The position numbers and the translations under genes are program-made. A DNA stretch of 64,000 bases from Alphaproteobacteria bacterium MedPE-SWcel. GTDB taxonomy: Bacteria; Pseudomonadota; Alphaproteobacteria; Rhodobacterales; Rhodobacteraceae. The stretch is from positions 38,965-102,964 of the forward strand of contig MPDC01000017.1 of assembly GCA_001874255.1 (NCBI GenBank), read 5' to 3'. How positions within the stretch are numbered: position 1 is the first letter of the stretch; each line of letters begins with the position of its first letter. Below, piece after piece: positions 1-9,831 of this stretch. The notes below the pieces were generated by a model. That model saw only the letters and a program-made list of their open reading frames with translations, searched no databases and had not been told where the DNA came from.

Positions 1-253
1 TGTTCTTTGGCAACCTGATCGGGCGGGGCCGAGCACACGCAAAGTCTTGGACTTTCTGCGGCGCGATGCTGATCTCTTGACCGCGCAAGTCTGAAACAGG
101 CCGACCTGCACGAACGGCATGAAAGACGCGCACCCCATAGGCTTTCCGGCTATTCATGTGGAGCGGGCTGACCCAGCCGGTGCGCAGAACATGGGCGATC
201 CTGCGCGCGTCGGTCTTGTCTATATGGTCGGTCTTGTCTGTCTTGTTGCGCAT
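1..253 (-). pseudogene. IS110-family transposase fragment (5' truncated/degenerate)
   Basis: Reverse-strand reading MRNKTDKTDHIDKTDARRIAHVLRTGWVSPLHMNS... resembles the IS110 'KTDRNDARGIAxxxRxGWxxPVHxKS' region; similarity then fades and runs off the window edge. Confidence 0.5.
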
Positions 254-520
254 CGCTGAAAGCCGGCAAAATTCCATTGCCCATCTTCCTTGTTCAAAAC
301 CGCCCTGTGATCTCGACGGGAGCTCGACCTCTGGATCGGGGCGGCGCAAGTGCGCCTGCTAGGTTCCCATTTCCCGTTGATTTTCGAAGCAGCGAAGGGC
401 GCTCTGAAGCTTGACGGTTGCGCAATCCGGGTTTAGAAAAAACCAACAGGGGTCCGCAAGAACCCCGTGAGGCGCCAGCCCAATCTTGCATCCTTCAAAC
501 CCGTTCCAGGAGGATGCTTC

Positions 521-1339
521 ATGGCGTCATATAATGAAATCCCCGTATCAACATTGGCCCGCTTGATCGGCACGCCCGACTGCCCTGTAATTCTCGATGT
601 GCGCATTGATGAAGACTTCGATGCGGACCCACATCTGATTCCCAGCGCGCGGCGTCACCCTTTCGCAGAGGTGTCCGACCTTGCCGACGATCTTGTCGGC
701 CGTTCTGTCATCGTCTCCTGCCAGAAGGGGCTGAAGCTCAGCCAGGGGGCGGCTGCGATATTGCGGTCAGCAGGCGCGAAGGCAGAAGTCCTCGAAGGGG
801 GGCACATCGCCTGGAGAGATGCCGCGCTGCCGATGGTTGTTGCAGAAAGGATTCCGCCGACCGACACCCGCGGGCGCTCGGTCTGGGTCACCCGCCACAG
901 GCCAAAGATCGACCGGATCGCCTGCCCTTGGCTTATTCGCCGGTTCATCGATCCGCATGCGCAATTCCTGTTCGTCGCCGCATCTCAGGTCGGCAATGTC
1001 GCCGAGCGGTTCAATGCGACCCCGTTCGACATCGAAGGCGTCTTCTGGAGCCATCGCGGAGACAAATGCACCTTCGATACGATGATTGAAGAGTTTGGCA
1101 TCAGCCATGAAGCGCTTGACCGATTGGCGACTATTGTGCGCGCGGCCGACACCAACACCCATGATCTGGCTCCGGAAGCGGCAGGACTTCTTGCCGCCTC
1201 ACTGGGCCTGTCTCGCATGTACCGTGATGATCTGGCGCAACTCGACGCTGGCATGTTGCTTTATGACGCCTTCTATCGCTGGGCGCGCGATGCCATGGAT
1301 GAAGGGCACGACTGGCCTGCCACGTCGAAAAAGACATAA
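521..1339 (+). CDS. Rhodanese domain fused to ChrB-type chromate resistance domain
   Basis: N-terminal rhodanese-like domain (VILDVRIDEDF...VIVSCQKGLKLSQGAA) and C-terminal ChrB-like 'RHRPKIDRIACPWLIRRFIDPHAQFLFV'; immediately upstream of chrA; start chosen at MASYNEI. Confidence 0.85.
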   Translation: MASYNEIPVSTLARLIGTPDCPVILDVRIDEDFDADPHLIPSARRHPFAEVSDLADDLVGRSVIVSCQKGLKLSQGAAAILRSAGAKAEVLEGGHIAWRDAALPMVVAERIPPTDTRGRSVWVTRHRPKIDRIACPWLIRRFIDPHAQFLFVAASQVGNVAERFNATPFDIEGVFWSHRGDKCTFDTMIEEFGISHEALDRLATIVRAADTNTHDLAPEAAGLLAASLGLSRMYRDDLAQLDAGMLLYDAFYRWARDAMDEGHDWPATSKKT

Positions 1340-1342
1340 CTG

Positions 1343-2638
1343 ATGGCTGGTTCTGATGACGTCCGTGCCCAGACAAACCCGACGCTTGCTGAGGCGACAC
1401 GGGTCTGGTGGAAGATCGGCATTCTGTCCTTCGGCGGCCCGGCGGCGCAGATCGCGCTCATGCACAAGGAGGTCGTCGACGACCGAGGCTGGCTGTCCGA
1501 GCAGCAGTTCCTGAATGCGCTGAGCTTTTGCATGCTCCTGCCCGGCCCCGAGGCGATGCAATTGGCGACCTATTCCGGGTGGCGGTTGCATGGTACACTC
1601 GGCGGTCTGATCGCGGGGCTGCTGTTTGTCTTGCCCGGTGCCGCTGTCATCATGGTGTTGGCGACGATCTACAGCATCTATGGCGATGTCGCTCTGGTGG
1701 AGGCGCTGTTTTACGGCATCAAGGCCGCCGTTCTGGTGATCGTGCTCGAGGCACTGCTGCGCGTCGCTAAAAAGGCGCTTTCGCAGCGGCTGCATTGGCT
1801 GATCGCCGCTCTGGCCTTTGTCGGGATCTTCTTCCTGTCCCTCCCCTATCCTCTGATCGTCCTGCTGGCAGGTCTTTTGGGGTGGCTGCTGGGAACGGCT
1901 GAGAACACGGATCAACCGGCTGCCAGTATCGGGCATGTGTCAGTCGGCAAGACGGGCCTGACGATTGTCACCTGGCTGGCGATCTGGATCTTGCCGTTGC
2001 TTGTGCTCGCCGGGCTGGGCGCGCCAACCATTCTGCATGAGGTCGGCACGTTCTTCTCCACACTTGCGGTGGTGACCTTCGGCGGGGCCTATGCGGTTCT
2101 GGCCTACATGGCGCAGGATGTCGTGGTGCAGTTCGGCTGGCTGACAGCCGGCGAGATGGTGGACGCCCTTGGGCTCGCCGAAACCACGCCGGGGCCTCTT
2201 ATCCTGGTCACGCAATTCGTCGGGTTTCTCGCGGGCTTCAAGGAGGGGGGGCTACTGCTTGGCCTCAGCGCAGCGGGGGTGGCTCTTTGGGTCACCTTCG
2301 CCCCCTGCTTTCTGTGGATTTTCGCCGGTGCCCCCTACATCGAATGGATCTCGAACCAACCGAGGCTTCGAGGCGCGCTCAAGGCGATCACAGCCGCGGT
2401 GGTCGGTGTCATCCTCAATCTCTCCATCTGGTTCGCGCTGCATGTGCTGTTCTCTGACGTGAGCAGGCAAAAGCTGGGCCCGATAACGCTTTGGACAGCG
2501 GAGCTTGCAACCATCGAATGGCTCTCCCTGGCCCTGTTCCTCCTCAGCTGCGTTTTGGCCTTTCGCTTGCACTGGGGGATCACCAGGATCTTGTTGGTTG
2601 CGTCTCTTCTGGGGACCGGGTTGAGGCTGCTGATCTAG
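1343..2638 (+). CDS. chrA: Chromate efflux transporter ChrA (CHR family)
   Basis: 'WWKIGILSFGGPAAQIALMHKEVVDDRGWLSEQQFLNALSFCMLLPGPEAMQLATYSGWRLHG' CHR motif, duplicated CHR domain architecture. Confidence 0.92.
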   Translation: MAGSDDVRAQTNPTLAEATRVWWKIGILSFGGPAAQIALMHKEVVDDRGWLSEQQFLNALSFCMLLPGPEAMQLATYSGWRLHGTLGGLIAGLLFVLPGAAVIMVLATIYSIYGDVALVEALFYGIKAAVLVIVLEALLRVAKKALSQRLHWLIAALAFVGIFFLSLPYPLIVLLAGLLGWLLGTAENTDQPAASIGHVSVGKTGLTIVTWLAIWILPLLVLAGLGAPTILHEVGTFFSTLAVVTFGGAYAVLAYMAQDVVVQFGWLTAGEMVDALGLAETTPGPLILVTQFVGFLAGFKEGGLLLGLSAAGVALWVTFAPCFLWIFAGAPYIEWISNQPRLRGALKAITAAVVGVILNLSIWFALHVLFSDVSRQKLGPITLWTAELATIEWLSLALFLLSCVLAFRLHWGITRILLVASLLGTGLRLLI

Positions 2639-2824
2639 TGCAAGACGGTCTTGATGCGGTGTGGCCAAAATTAGAACTGTGGCTGCAACGCACATCAAAA
2701 GCAGGTGGGGTTGTCTCCGCGGTCGGCACTGGGCCGCCGCATGATGGCGCTTCGGGGGGGCGTTGTTGTAAAGCTCAGACGCCATAGGACTCACTTTGCG
2801 AATCCATGCGGTTAAACGGAATGC

Positions 2825-3083
2825 ATGAGCAAGCCACGTCCCACCCGCTATCGCACGACGAACTGGTCCAGCTACCACGGGGCGCTGCGCAAGCGTGGGT
2901 CTTTGTTGATATGGGTGGACAAGGACATCACCTGGCAGGCGCGGGCTGACGGGCGGCCCGGCCGCCGGTCGGTTTCTTCGGACGCGGCTATCCAGTTCTG
3001 TCTCTCGCTCAAAATCCTGTTCAAGCTGCCGTTGCGCCAGACCGAGGGGAGGGTAGCCAGCCTGCTCCGGTTGGCGGGGCTGC
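2825..3083 (+). pseudogene. IS5-family transposase N-terminal fragment
   Basis: 'RPTRYRTTNWSSYHGALRKRGSLLIWVDKDITW...SDAAIQFCLSLKILFKLPLRQTEGRVASLLRLAGL' is a typical IS5-family N-terminus; homology stops after RLAGL. Confidence 0.8.
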
Positions 3084-3389
3084 TTTCATCGCCATCCGCT
3101 CCTCTCCCGGCCAAGGGAAATCAAGCGGAAGTACCTAACCATAAACGAGGACGTTTCCAGGGATCACAGCAGGCGAGATAGGCCACGGCTCTGGTCAACG
3201 CGTCTGTATGAAGAGTGGTGGTGCCCGTGACAGGATCAGCAAAAAGCGGATTGTCTCCAATTTGCAGTGTTGCTAATTAGCGACCGATTGAAAACATTGT
3301 TTGAAAATCACTATTCAGAACTCTTTACATTGCTCAGGTATATTCAAATTAAACGTGCTTGAGCGGTCGCGGCTATTTTGTTTTCGTTA

Positions 3390-3432
3390 CGCTACGAAAA
3401 ATTATAAGTAGACTTTATATAATATCGTAGCG
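3390..3432. promoter_or_regulatory. Inverted repeat CGCTACGA ... TCGTAGCG in AT-rich region upstream of MBL-fold gene
   Basis: CGCTACGA at 3390-3397 and TCGTAGCG at 3425-3432 flank an AT-rich spacer in an otherwise GC-rich window. Confidence 0.35.
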
Positions 3433-3540
3433 CTTTGTGAGCCGAAATAGGACGGCTATCCTGCTCCTACGCGTGGGAATTTTTCCGGTGCGCGATGCAT
3501 CTTCTGTGCCCGCGCCGCGCGTAAGTGGAGGAGAAACAGC

Positions 3541-4851
3541 ATGAAAAAATTAGCGTCTCTGGCCATTTTGGCCGGCTCTGTTGTTGCGACTGACGGTGTA
3601 GCTGAGATCGCAACAGAGGACATGATTGCGGCCCGGCAGCATATATTCGGTATAGAGAATGTTGATCCCGAAACCGGCGCCCTGCCTGACGACCGAGTGG
3701 TCTTCTCGTGGCTTTCGGCTTCGTCTTTTGCAGGGGCTGTGCAAGGTCGTGTATTCATGATGGACAGCTTTCTGACGCGTATGGAAATTGAACGCGGCAG
3801 AACACCTCTGACGATTTCGGACATTACAAATTTGAATCCGGAAGCGATCCTGTTGGGCCATGGCCACGGCGACCACGCCGACAATGCGGCCTATATCTCG
3901 GCCCACACGGACGCTGTCATCTACGCAACCGAAGAAACCTGTTCGACAATGGACCTAGACTTTCAGCGCATGGCGGAAGACCCGCGCATTCAAAACAACC
4001 CCGATTTTGCCTTCCCCGAGGGAGCCTCGGTGGATTGTGTGTCGGTGACAAGCTTTGGATCGGTGCCAGGTACAGAAGTGTTCAACCTTCCATTCCTGGA
4101 GCCGCAGGCCTGTGTGACGGCGTTCCGGCATCTTCACTCGAACGCTGTTGATCCGGACCCGGATTTTCCGCCAACACCGGTACAGATCATCGTAGACGAG
4201 CGTGATGCCAGCCTGTTCCCGAAAGGCGTCGCTCAATGGCCACGTCGGGCAGAGCCTGACTATCAGCCGGTCGACGATCGTCAGTTCGACAATCGTACAA
4301 CCCGCGGCGCGCCGGGTGGGCCGGAATCTCTGTTCTTCAGCTTCCTGCTGCGCGAAGATACGAACTTTTCCTTCGTGTACCACAACACGGCCGGTGCATT
4401 GAAAGAGGGCAAAGGCCGAGGCTATGATGGCACGCCGGAAGACGGTCAACGCATCATTGGCCTGCTGGAAGCTTTGGGTCCGACCGACGTGCAGCTTGGC
4501 ACGGCTGCGACCTCGAACTTTGACAACAACGGTTTGCGCGATCTGATCATGTATCAACAGGCAATCAAGCCTTCGATCTACATTCCGAACCACATCACAA
4601 CCGGTTCGCGCGCCAAAGAGGGGTCGTCTCTTTCGGTCTATGCCGGCTATGTTGACCAGCTGGATCTGATGGGAATTCCTTCTGATGAGCGTCCGCGTCT
4701 GCATTGGCTGGTTGACCCGGTCGATTACATCAAGCCGATCGTTTACACGACCGACAACCCGAATTGGGCGGATCCTGCCAAGTCCGAGATCCTCGATGGG
4801 TTCTGTAATCCGACGGGATCAGACGCTCCGACACCAGTGTCGCTGGACTGA
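3541..4851 (+). CDS. Secreted MBL-fold metallo-hydrolase-like protein
   Basis: Signal-peptide-like N-terminus; HGHGDH (HxHxDH) metal-binding motif in 'AILLGHGHGDHADNAAYI'. Confidence 0.65.
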   Translation: MKKLASLAILAGSVVATDGVAEIATEDMIAARQHIFGIENVDPETGALPDDRVVFSWLSASSFAGAVQGRVFMMDSFLTRMEIERGRTPLTISDITNLNPEAILLGHGHGDHADNAAYISAHTDAVIYATEETCSTMDLDFQRMAEDPRIQNNPDFAFPEGASVDCVSVTSFGSVPGTEVFNLPFLEPQACVTAFRHLHSNAVDPDPDFPPTPVQIIVDERDASLFPKGVAQWPRRAEPDYQPVDDRQFDNRTTRGAPGGPESLFFSFLLREDTNFSFVYHNTAGALKEGKGRGYDGTPEDGQRIIGLLEALGPTDVQLGTAATSNFDNNGLRDLIMYQQAIKPSIYIPNHITTGSRAKEGSSLSVYAGYVDQLDLMGIPSDERPRLHWLVDPVDYIKPIVYTTDNPNWADPAKSEILDGFCNPTGSDAPTPVSLD

Positions 4852-4866
4852 TCCGATTGCAACGAT

Positions 4867-4895
4867 GACGAAGGGCAACCAGATTGCCCTTCGTC
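4867..4895 (+). terminator. Hairpin, 12-bp stem GACGAAGGGCAA/TTGCCCTTCGTC
   Basis: Perfect inverted repeat just after the stop codon at 4851; no strong T-tract. Confidence 0.5.
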
Positions 4896-5023
4896 CACCT
4901 CTGTGATTGGCAATGGTGCGCCATCAAAAACGGCTCAGGTCTGTGGGAAATCACCGTGCTCGCTGTTTGTGTCCCCTCCGGTTTTTGCTTGATGGGAAGA
5001 GAGAGAAGGAGAGGAAAAGGCCA

Positions 5024-5548
5024 ATGGGAGCGATAATCGACCGGCGTCGGTATACGCGCCGGACCTTGTTGAAAACGGCGGGTATGGCGATACTGACGCC
5101 GCTTTCGGTTCGGGCCGCGGAGGCAAGGCGCATCAAGTGGTCTGAACTGATCCCGGGCAACCTTCCTTACGCCGAAATCATCGGCAGGGGACGCATAGAT
5201 ACGGACAAGGACATCTGGGTGCCGGAGTTCGATGCGAATGGCAGCCAGTTGAACACGGATTTGGACGGGCAGCGGATAACACTCGCCGGATACATTCTGC
5301 CGTTGGAAATCGGCTCCGAGGGCGTGTCGGAGTTCGTTCTGGTGCCGTATGTCGGCGCCTGCATTCATACACCGCCACCGCCTCCGAACCAGTTGCTCTT
5401 TGTGACCTCTGTCGTGCCATGGCCGCAGGGCAATTTATGGGACGCGGTTCTGGTAACCGGGGTGCTGCAGGCACAACCGCTGGACACCGAAGTTGCGAAT
5501 ATCGGTTACCAGATGCAGGCGGAATACATTGAACCCTATCGTGCGTAA
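5024..5548 (+). CDS. Tat-exported DUF3299 family protein
   Basis: RRYTRRTLLKTAG twin-arginine-type start; 'LDGQRITLAGYILPLE...FVLVPYVGACIHTPPPPPNQLLFV' DUF3299 signature. Confidence 0.75.
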   Translation: MGAIIDRRRYTRRTLLKTAGMAILTPLSVRAAEARRIKWSELIPGNLPYAEIIGRGRIDTDKDIWVPEFDANGSQLNTDLDGQRITLAGYILPLEIGSEGVSEFVLVPYVGACIHTPPPPPNQLLFVTSVVPWPQGNLWDAVLVTGVLQAQPLDTEVANIGYQMQAEYIEPYRA

Positions 5549-5697
5549 GGTGTCCTCGTTGCGTACTAGATGTATTCTTGCTCAGGGTTGGGATACCCTG
5601 TGTTTGCTATGGAAGAGATCATTTCTTGACGGCAGAGCGCGTCTGGGCAACCATAATAGGGCGTCCGGGGCACCGGAGGCCCCATGACCTGCTGACC

Positions 5698-5895
5698 TAA
5701 GCAGCCAGAATTTCCCGACATAGGAGGTTGTCCGAGACAATCGTCTTTGGCATGCCCCGATCAGCGATCACACGGTCCAGCTCACGCGCAACCCGTTGGC
5801 CCGACAATGATGTGTCCGCAACCAATACAAGGGTCTCACGGCTGATGTCATCAACAACCGCCAATAAGCGTCAACGACGTCCGCCTGTCAGTGCA
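5698..5895 (-). pseudogene. IS3-family transposase OrfB fragment
   Basis: Reverse reading gives 'RLLAVVDDISRETLVLVADTSLSGQRVARELDRVIADRGMPKTIVSDN', an rve/integrase core segment of IS3 OrfB, without flanking ORF. Confidence 0.65.
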
Positions 5896-5958
5896 ACCGA
5901 CGCGAAATCTAAGTTTCAGCCTTGGTTTTGACCATCGGGCAGCACTGGCGTGCCCGCA

Positions 5959-6954
5959 TCAGTTGATCCGGATCCCGTCGGTATCAAAGAAATACGACCT
6001 CCCTGGCAAAATTCCGACCCGCCGGGTGGCGCCAACCGTGACGGTCTGTTGGCCGAAGAGACGCAAGGTGATCGGATGGCCTTGGCACGTTGCAATCACG
6101 TTGGTGTCGCCGCCCAGATGCTCGACGTGTTGTGTTGTAATTTCGAGCGGACCGTCGTTGTCAAAGAACAAATCCTCCGGTCGAACGCCGAGTGTGTTGC
6201 GATCGCCGTCTTGCAGCAGCTTTGCGGGCAGGAAATTCATTGCAGGGGATCCGAGGAAACCGGCGACAAACTGATTGGCGGGATTGTTGTATAGTTCCAT
6301 CGGGCTGCCGACTTGTTCCACGCGCCCATCGCGCAGCACGACAATCTTGTCCGCAAGGGTCATGGCCTCGGTTTGATCGTGCGTCACGTAAATCATGGTC
6401 GCACCCAACGTCTGATGGAGGTTCGCGATCTCCAGGCGGGTGTTCATGCGCAGCGCGGCATCCAGATTGGAAAGAGGTTCGTCAAAAAGGAACAGTTTCG
6501 GATGGCGCACGATCGCGCGGCCGATCGCGACCCGCTGACGCTGTCCACCGGACAATTCGGAAGGGTAGCGGTCCAGATAATCCTCAAGGCTGAGCATTCG
6601 GCTCGCTTCTGCCAGGCGCTGTTCAATGACCTGCTTGCTTTCCCTGGCCTGCTTGAGCGCCAGGGTCATGTTGTTGCGCACGTTCAGATGCGGATAGAGC
6701 GCATAGCTTTGGAAAACCATGGCGATGCCGCGTTTCGAAGGGGGGGTCTGGTTCACTTTGGTGTCGCCAATTCGCACCTCGCCCGAGGTGACGTCGTCAA
6801 GGCCGGCAATTGTGCGCAAAAGGGTCGACTTCCCACATCCGGATGGGCCGACAAAGACGACGAACTCTCCTTCTTCGACGTCGATATTGATGTCTTTCAG
6901 CACATCCACGGTCCCGAAGGATTTATGCACATTGGTAAGGGTCAGCGCCGTCAT
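5959..6954 (-). CDS. Sugar ABC transporter ATP-binding protein (MalK/UgpC type)
   Basis: Walker A GPSGCGKST, LSGGQRQRVAIGRA signature, Walker B LFLFDEP, C-terminal TOBE-like domain. Confidence 0.92.
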   Translation of the reverse strand: MTALTLTNVHKSFGTVDVLKDINIDVEEGEFVVFVGPSGCGKSTLLRTIAGLDDVTSGEVRIGDTKVNQTPPSKRGIAMVFQSYALYPHLNVRNNMTLALKQARESKQVIEQRLAEASRMLSLEDYLDRYPSELSGGQRQRVAIGRAIVRHPKLFLFDEPLSNLDAALRMNTRLEIANLHQTLGATMIYVTHDQTEAMTLADKIVVLRDGRVEQVGSPMELYNNPANQFVAGFLGSPAMNFLPAKLLQDGDRNTLGVRPEDLFFDNDGPLEITTQHVEHLGGDTNVIATCQGHPITLRLFGQQTVTVGATRRVGILPGRSYFFDTDGIRIN

Positions 6955-7985
6955 GGCAAAACCTCCTCTAACTTGATTGGGGTGCCGAGGCGGATGCTTT
7001 GATCTGCGGCCAGGCAAATCGCCAGGGATTGAACGGCGTCCCTTGCGTGGCGCGACAGGTCAATGTCCTGGGAAATGGCGCGTAGGACATAGGCCTGTTC
7101 CGCATCACAAAGGTCCTGATGGCCGGGTTCGCCCGGCAGATCTATGAGCTGATCGCCGTCTGGACGGTGCACCAATAGACCGCCGACGCGGGTATGACCG
7201 TCCACGTCGGAGGATGCGGATTTGGCGTCTTCGGAGATGGAGACGGAGCCATTGGGAGTGATCACATCTTTGACGAAAAAGGCGGTCTCGGACATCATGG
7301 GCCCCCAGCCGGCCTCATACCATCCCACGGATCCGTCGTCGAAAGTCACCTGGAATTGGCCGTAGTTATACATGTCTGAGGCGATTTCGTCGGTGAGCCG
7401 AAGGCCGATCCCATTGACCACGACGGGCTTTGCATCCGTGATCTGACACCACACATCGACGTAGTGGACGCCGCAATCGACAATGGGCGAGGTCGTTTGC
7501 ATCAGTGCCTTGTGCGTTTCCCACTCCGGCCCGCGGCTTTGCTGGTTCAGGTTCATGCGAAACACATACGGCCCACCAAGCGCCCTGGCTTCTGTGATCA
7601 ACCGCGCCCAGGACGGGTGATGGCGCAGGATATAGCCGACGACCAATTTCCGGCCCGTTGCCCTGGCACAAGCGGTGACCCGGCATGCATCTTCCACGGT
7701 GGTGGCCAGGGGTTTTTCGACAAAGACATGGGCGCCTGCTTCCATCGCGGCTATTGCATAGGGCGCGTGACTGTCGGAGTAGGTTGCAATGACCACAAGG
7801 TCAGGCTGCGTATTTGTCAGGGCGGAGTGGAAATCCGTAAACAGCGGGTACTGTGTCAGCTCAGGGTGCTCCACCGTGCCGGAGCGGTTCACAAGCCCGA
7901 CGATTTCGGCCTCCGGGTTTGTGTGATGAGCCAGCGCGTGGCTCAGCCCCATGTTTCCCAACCCTGCAATGAGGACCCGGATCAT
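6951..7985 (-). CDS. Gfo/Idh/MocA family oxidoreductase
   Basis: MIRVLIAGLGNMGLSHALAHH Rossmann start, 'HVFVEKPLATT' motif. Confidence 0.9.
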   Translation of the reverse strand: MIRVLIAGLGNMGLSHALAHHTNPEAEIVGLVNRSGTVEHPELTQYPLFTDFHSALTNTQPDLVVIATYSDSHAPYAIAAMEAGAHVFVEKPLATTVEDACRVTACARATGRKLVVGYILRHHPSWARLITEARALGGPYVFRMNLNQQSRGPEWETHKALMQTTSPIVDCGVHYVDVWCQITDAKPVVVNGIGLRLTDEIASDMYNYGQFQVTFDDGSVGWYEAGWGPMMSETAFFVKDVITPNGSVSISEDAKSASSDVDGHTRVGGLLVHRPDGDQLIDLPGEPGHQDLCDAEQAYVLRAISQDIDLSRHARDAVQSLAICLAADQSIRLGTPIKLEEVLP

Positions 7986-8821
7986 TTGACGGCTCCCGAG
8001 GTTATGCCACGGATCAGTTGGCGCGAGAAAATGACATAGAGGATCAAGACCGGCAGGATCGCCATCGACAGTGCAGACAGGACGGCATTCCAATCGGTCA
8101 CGAACTGGCCGATGAAGACCTGGCTGCCCAGCGTCAGCGTTTTGGTTTCCTCGGCAGGGGCGAGAATCAGCGGGAACCATAGATCATTCCAGATCGGGAT
8201 CATGTTGAACACCGCGACCGTCGCCATGGCCGGGCGCACCAATGGCAGCACCAGTTTGAAAAATATGGCATATTCGCTCAGACCGTCGATGCGTCCTGCA
8301 TTTTTCAGATCGTCGCTCACTTGCCGCATGAATTCGCTGAGGATGAAAACGGCCAGCGGCAGGCCTTGCGCGGTATAGACCAGAATGAGCGCCCAGAGCG
8401 TATTCACAAGACCCGTCGCGACCATCATTTCAAGGATTGCCACGGTGCCGATGCGGATCGGGATCATGATGCCCAGCGCAAGGTACAGCCCCATCAGCAT
8501 ATTGCCGCGAAAACGATACTCGCTGAGGGCAAAGGCAGCCATTGCGCCAAGCAGCAGGATCAAGGTCAGCGATCCGACAGTCACAATGAATGAGTTCTGA
8601 AAGTAGAGAAAGAAATCGCCCTGCTTCATCACCGTCTGGTATCCGACCAGCGAGAAACTCTCGGCGTCCGGCAGCGCCAGAGGCTCGCGAAAGATCTTCT
8701 TTCGACTCTTGAAGCTGTTGATCAGGATGACGAAGACGGGGAACAGCGCAATCAACGTATAGAGGATCAGCGCGCCATGCATCAGGGCTGCATTGATGGG
8801 GTTTGAACGTGCGGAATTCAT
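7982..8821 (-). CDS. Carbohydrate ABC transporter permease (MalG-like)
   Basis: Multi-TM protein with EAA-type loop 'LKNAGRIDGLSEYAIFFKLVLPLVRPA'. Confidence 0.9.
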   Translation of the reverse strand: MNSARSNPINAALMHGALILYTLIALFPVFVILINSFKSRKKIFREPLALPDAESFSLVGYQTVMKQGDFFLYFQNSFIVTVGSLTLILLLGAMAAFALSEYRFRGNMLMGLYLALGIMIPIRIGTVAILEMMVATGLVNTLWALILVYTAQGLPLAVFILSEFMRQVSDDLKNAGRIDGLSEYAIFFKLVLPLVRPAMATVAVFNMIPIWNDLWFPLILAPAEETKTLTLGSQVFIGQFVTDWNAVLSALSMAILPVLILYVIFSRQLIRGITSGAVK

Positions 8822-8833
8822 CTCGTGCCTCCG

Positions 8834-9748
8834 TCAGAGCTGATAGCGGCGCATCCGCGTCTGGATGCCAAAAAGATAGAGACAGACGCCGACGAGGATA
8901 ATCGCGAACATGGCCCCGGCAATTGCCGAACCCATATGTGGATCGCCAAGTTGCAGCTGAAAGCCAAAGAAGGTGCGATACATGAAGGTACCCAGTATGT
9001 CGGTCGAGAAATCCGGCCCTGCCAGCGCGCCTTGGGCCGCATAGATCAGATCAAACGCGTTGAAATTCCCGACAAAGGTCAGAATGGAGATAATGCCGAT
9101 CGACGGCAGGATCAGCGGGAGTTTGATCTTCCAGAACGCGGCGAGGCCGGTCACGCCGTCGATTTCTCCGGCCTCGAGGATTTCCTCCGGGATCGACAAG
9201 AGCGCCGCATAGATCAGCATCATCGGTATTCCGACGAACTGCCAGACAGAGATCATGGCCAGCGTCGTCAGTGCGTATTCTTCTTTTCCGAGCCAGGGTG
9301 CAAAGAGCGATTTCAGACCGACAGCATCCAGCATTGATGGCGCTATGCCCCAGATGGGCGACAGAATCAGTTTCCATGCGAAGCCGACAATCACGAAGCT
9401 GAGAACCGTCGGTATGAAGATGGCCGAACGATACAGGGCCGCAAATCGCAGGCGTGGGTGACTGAGCAGGGCCGCAAGTGCGATGCCGACCGGGTTTTGC
9501 ACCAGCATGTGGATCAGGAAAAACCAGAAATTGTTGCCAAGCGCATTCCAGAATTGTTCCGACCAGATCGGATCGAAAAACAAGGTGCGAAAATTCTCGA
9601 GCCCGACAAATACGCGTTCCTGATCGACCTTGGCATAGAGGGCAAGGCGCAGCGTGTTGAAAAGGGGGAAGATCATAACCGTGGAATAGATGAGCACGGC
9701 AGGAGTCAGGAAAACGGCGATATGCCAACGGACGCGGGGCAGTTGCAT
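8834..9748 (-). CDS. Carbohydrate ABC transporter permease (MalF-like)
   Basis: EAA loop 'EILEAGEIDGVTGLAAFWKIKLPLILPS'; adjacent to second permease. Confidence 0.9.
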   Translation of the reverse strand: MQLPRVRWHIAVFLTPAVLIYSTVMIFPLFNTLRLALYAKVDQERVFVGLENFRTLFFDPIWSEQFWNALGNNFWFFLIHMLVQNPVGIALAALLSHPRLRFAALYRSAIFIPTVLSFVIVGFAWKLILSPIWGIAPSMLDAVGLKSLFAPWLGKEEYALTTLAMISVWQFVGIPMMLIYAALLSIPEEILEAGEIDGVTGLAAFWKIKLPLILPSIGIISILTFVGNFNAFDLIYAAQGALAGPDFSTDILGTFMYRTFFGFQLQLGDPHMGSAIAGAMFAIILVGVCLYLFGIQTRMRRYQL

Positions 9749-9831
9749 GGAGAACTCCGGTACAGGATCCGGACGCGTGGGTGGCACGCGTCCGGTGGTT
9801 TCTCAACGGTGGTCTTGGTCGCCTGCGCGCT

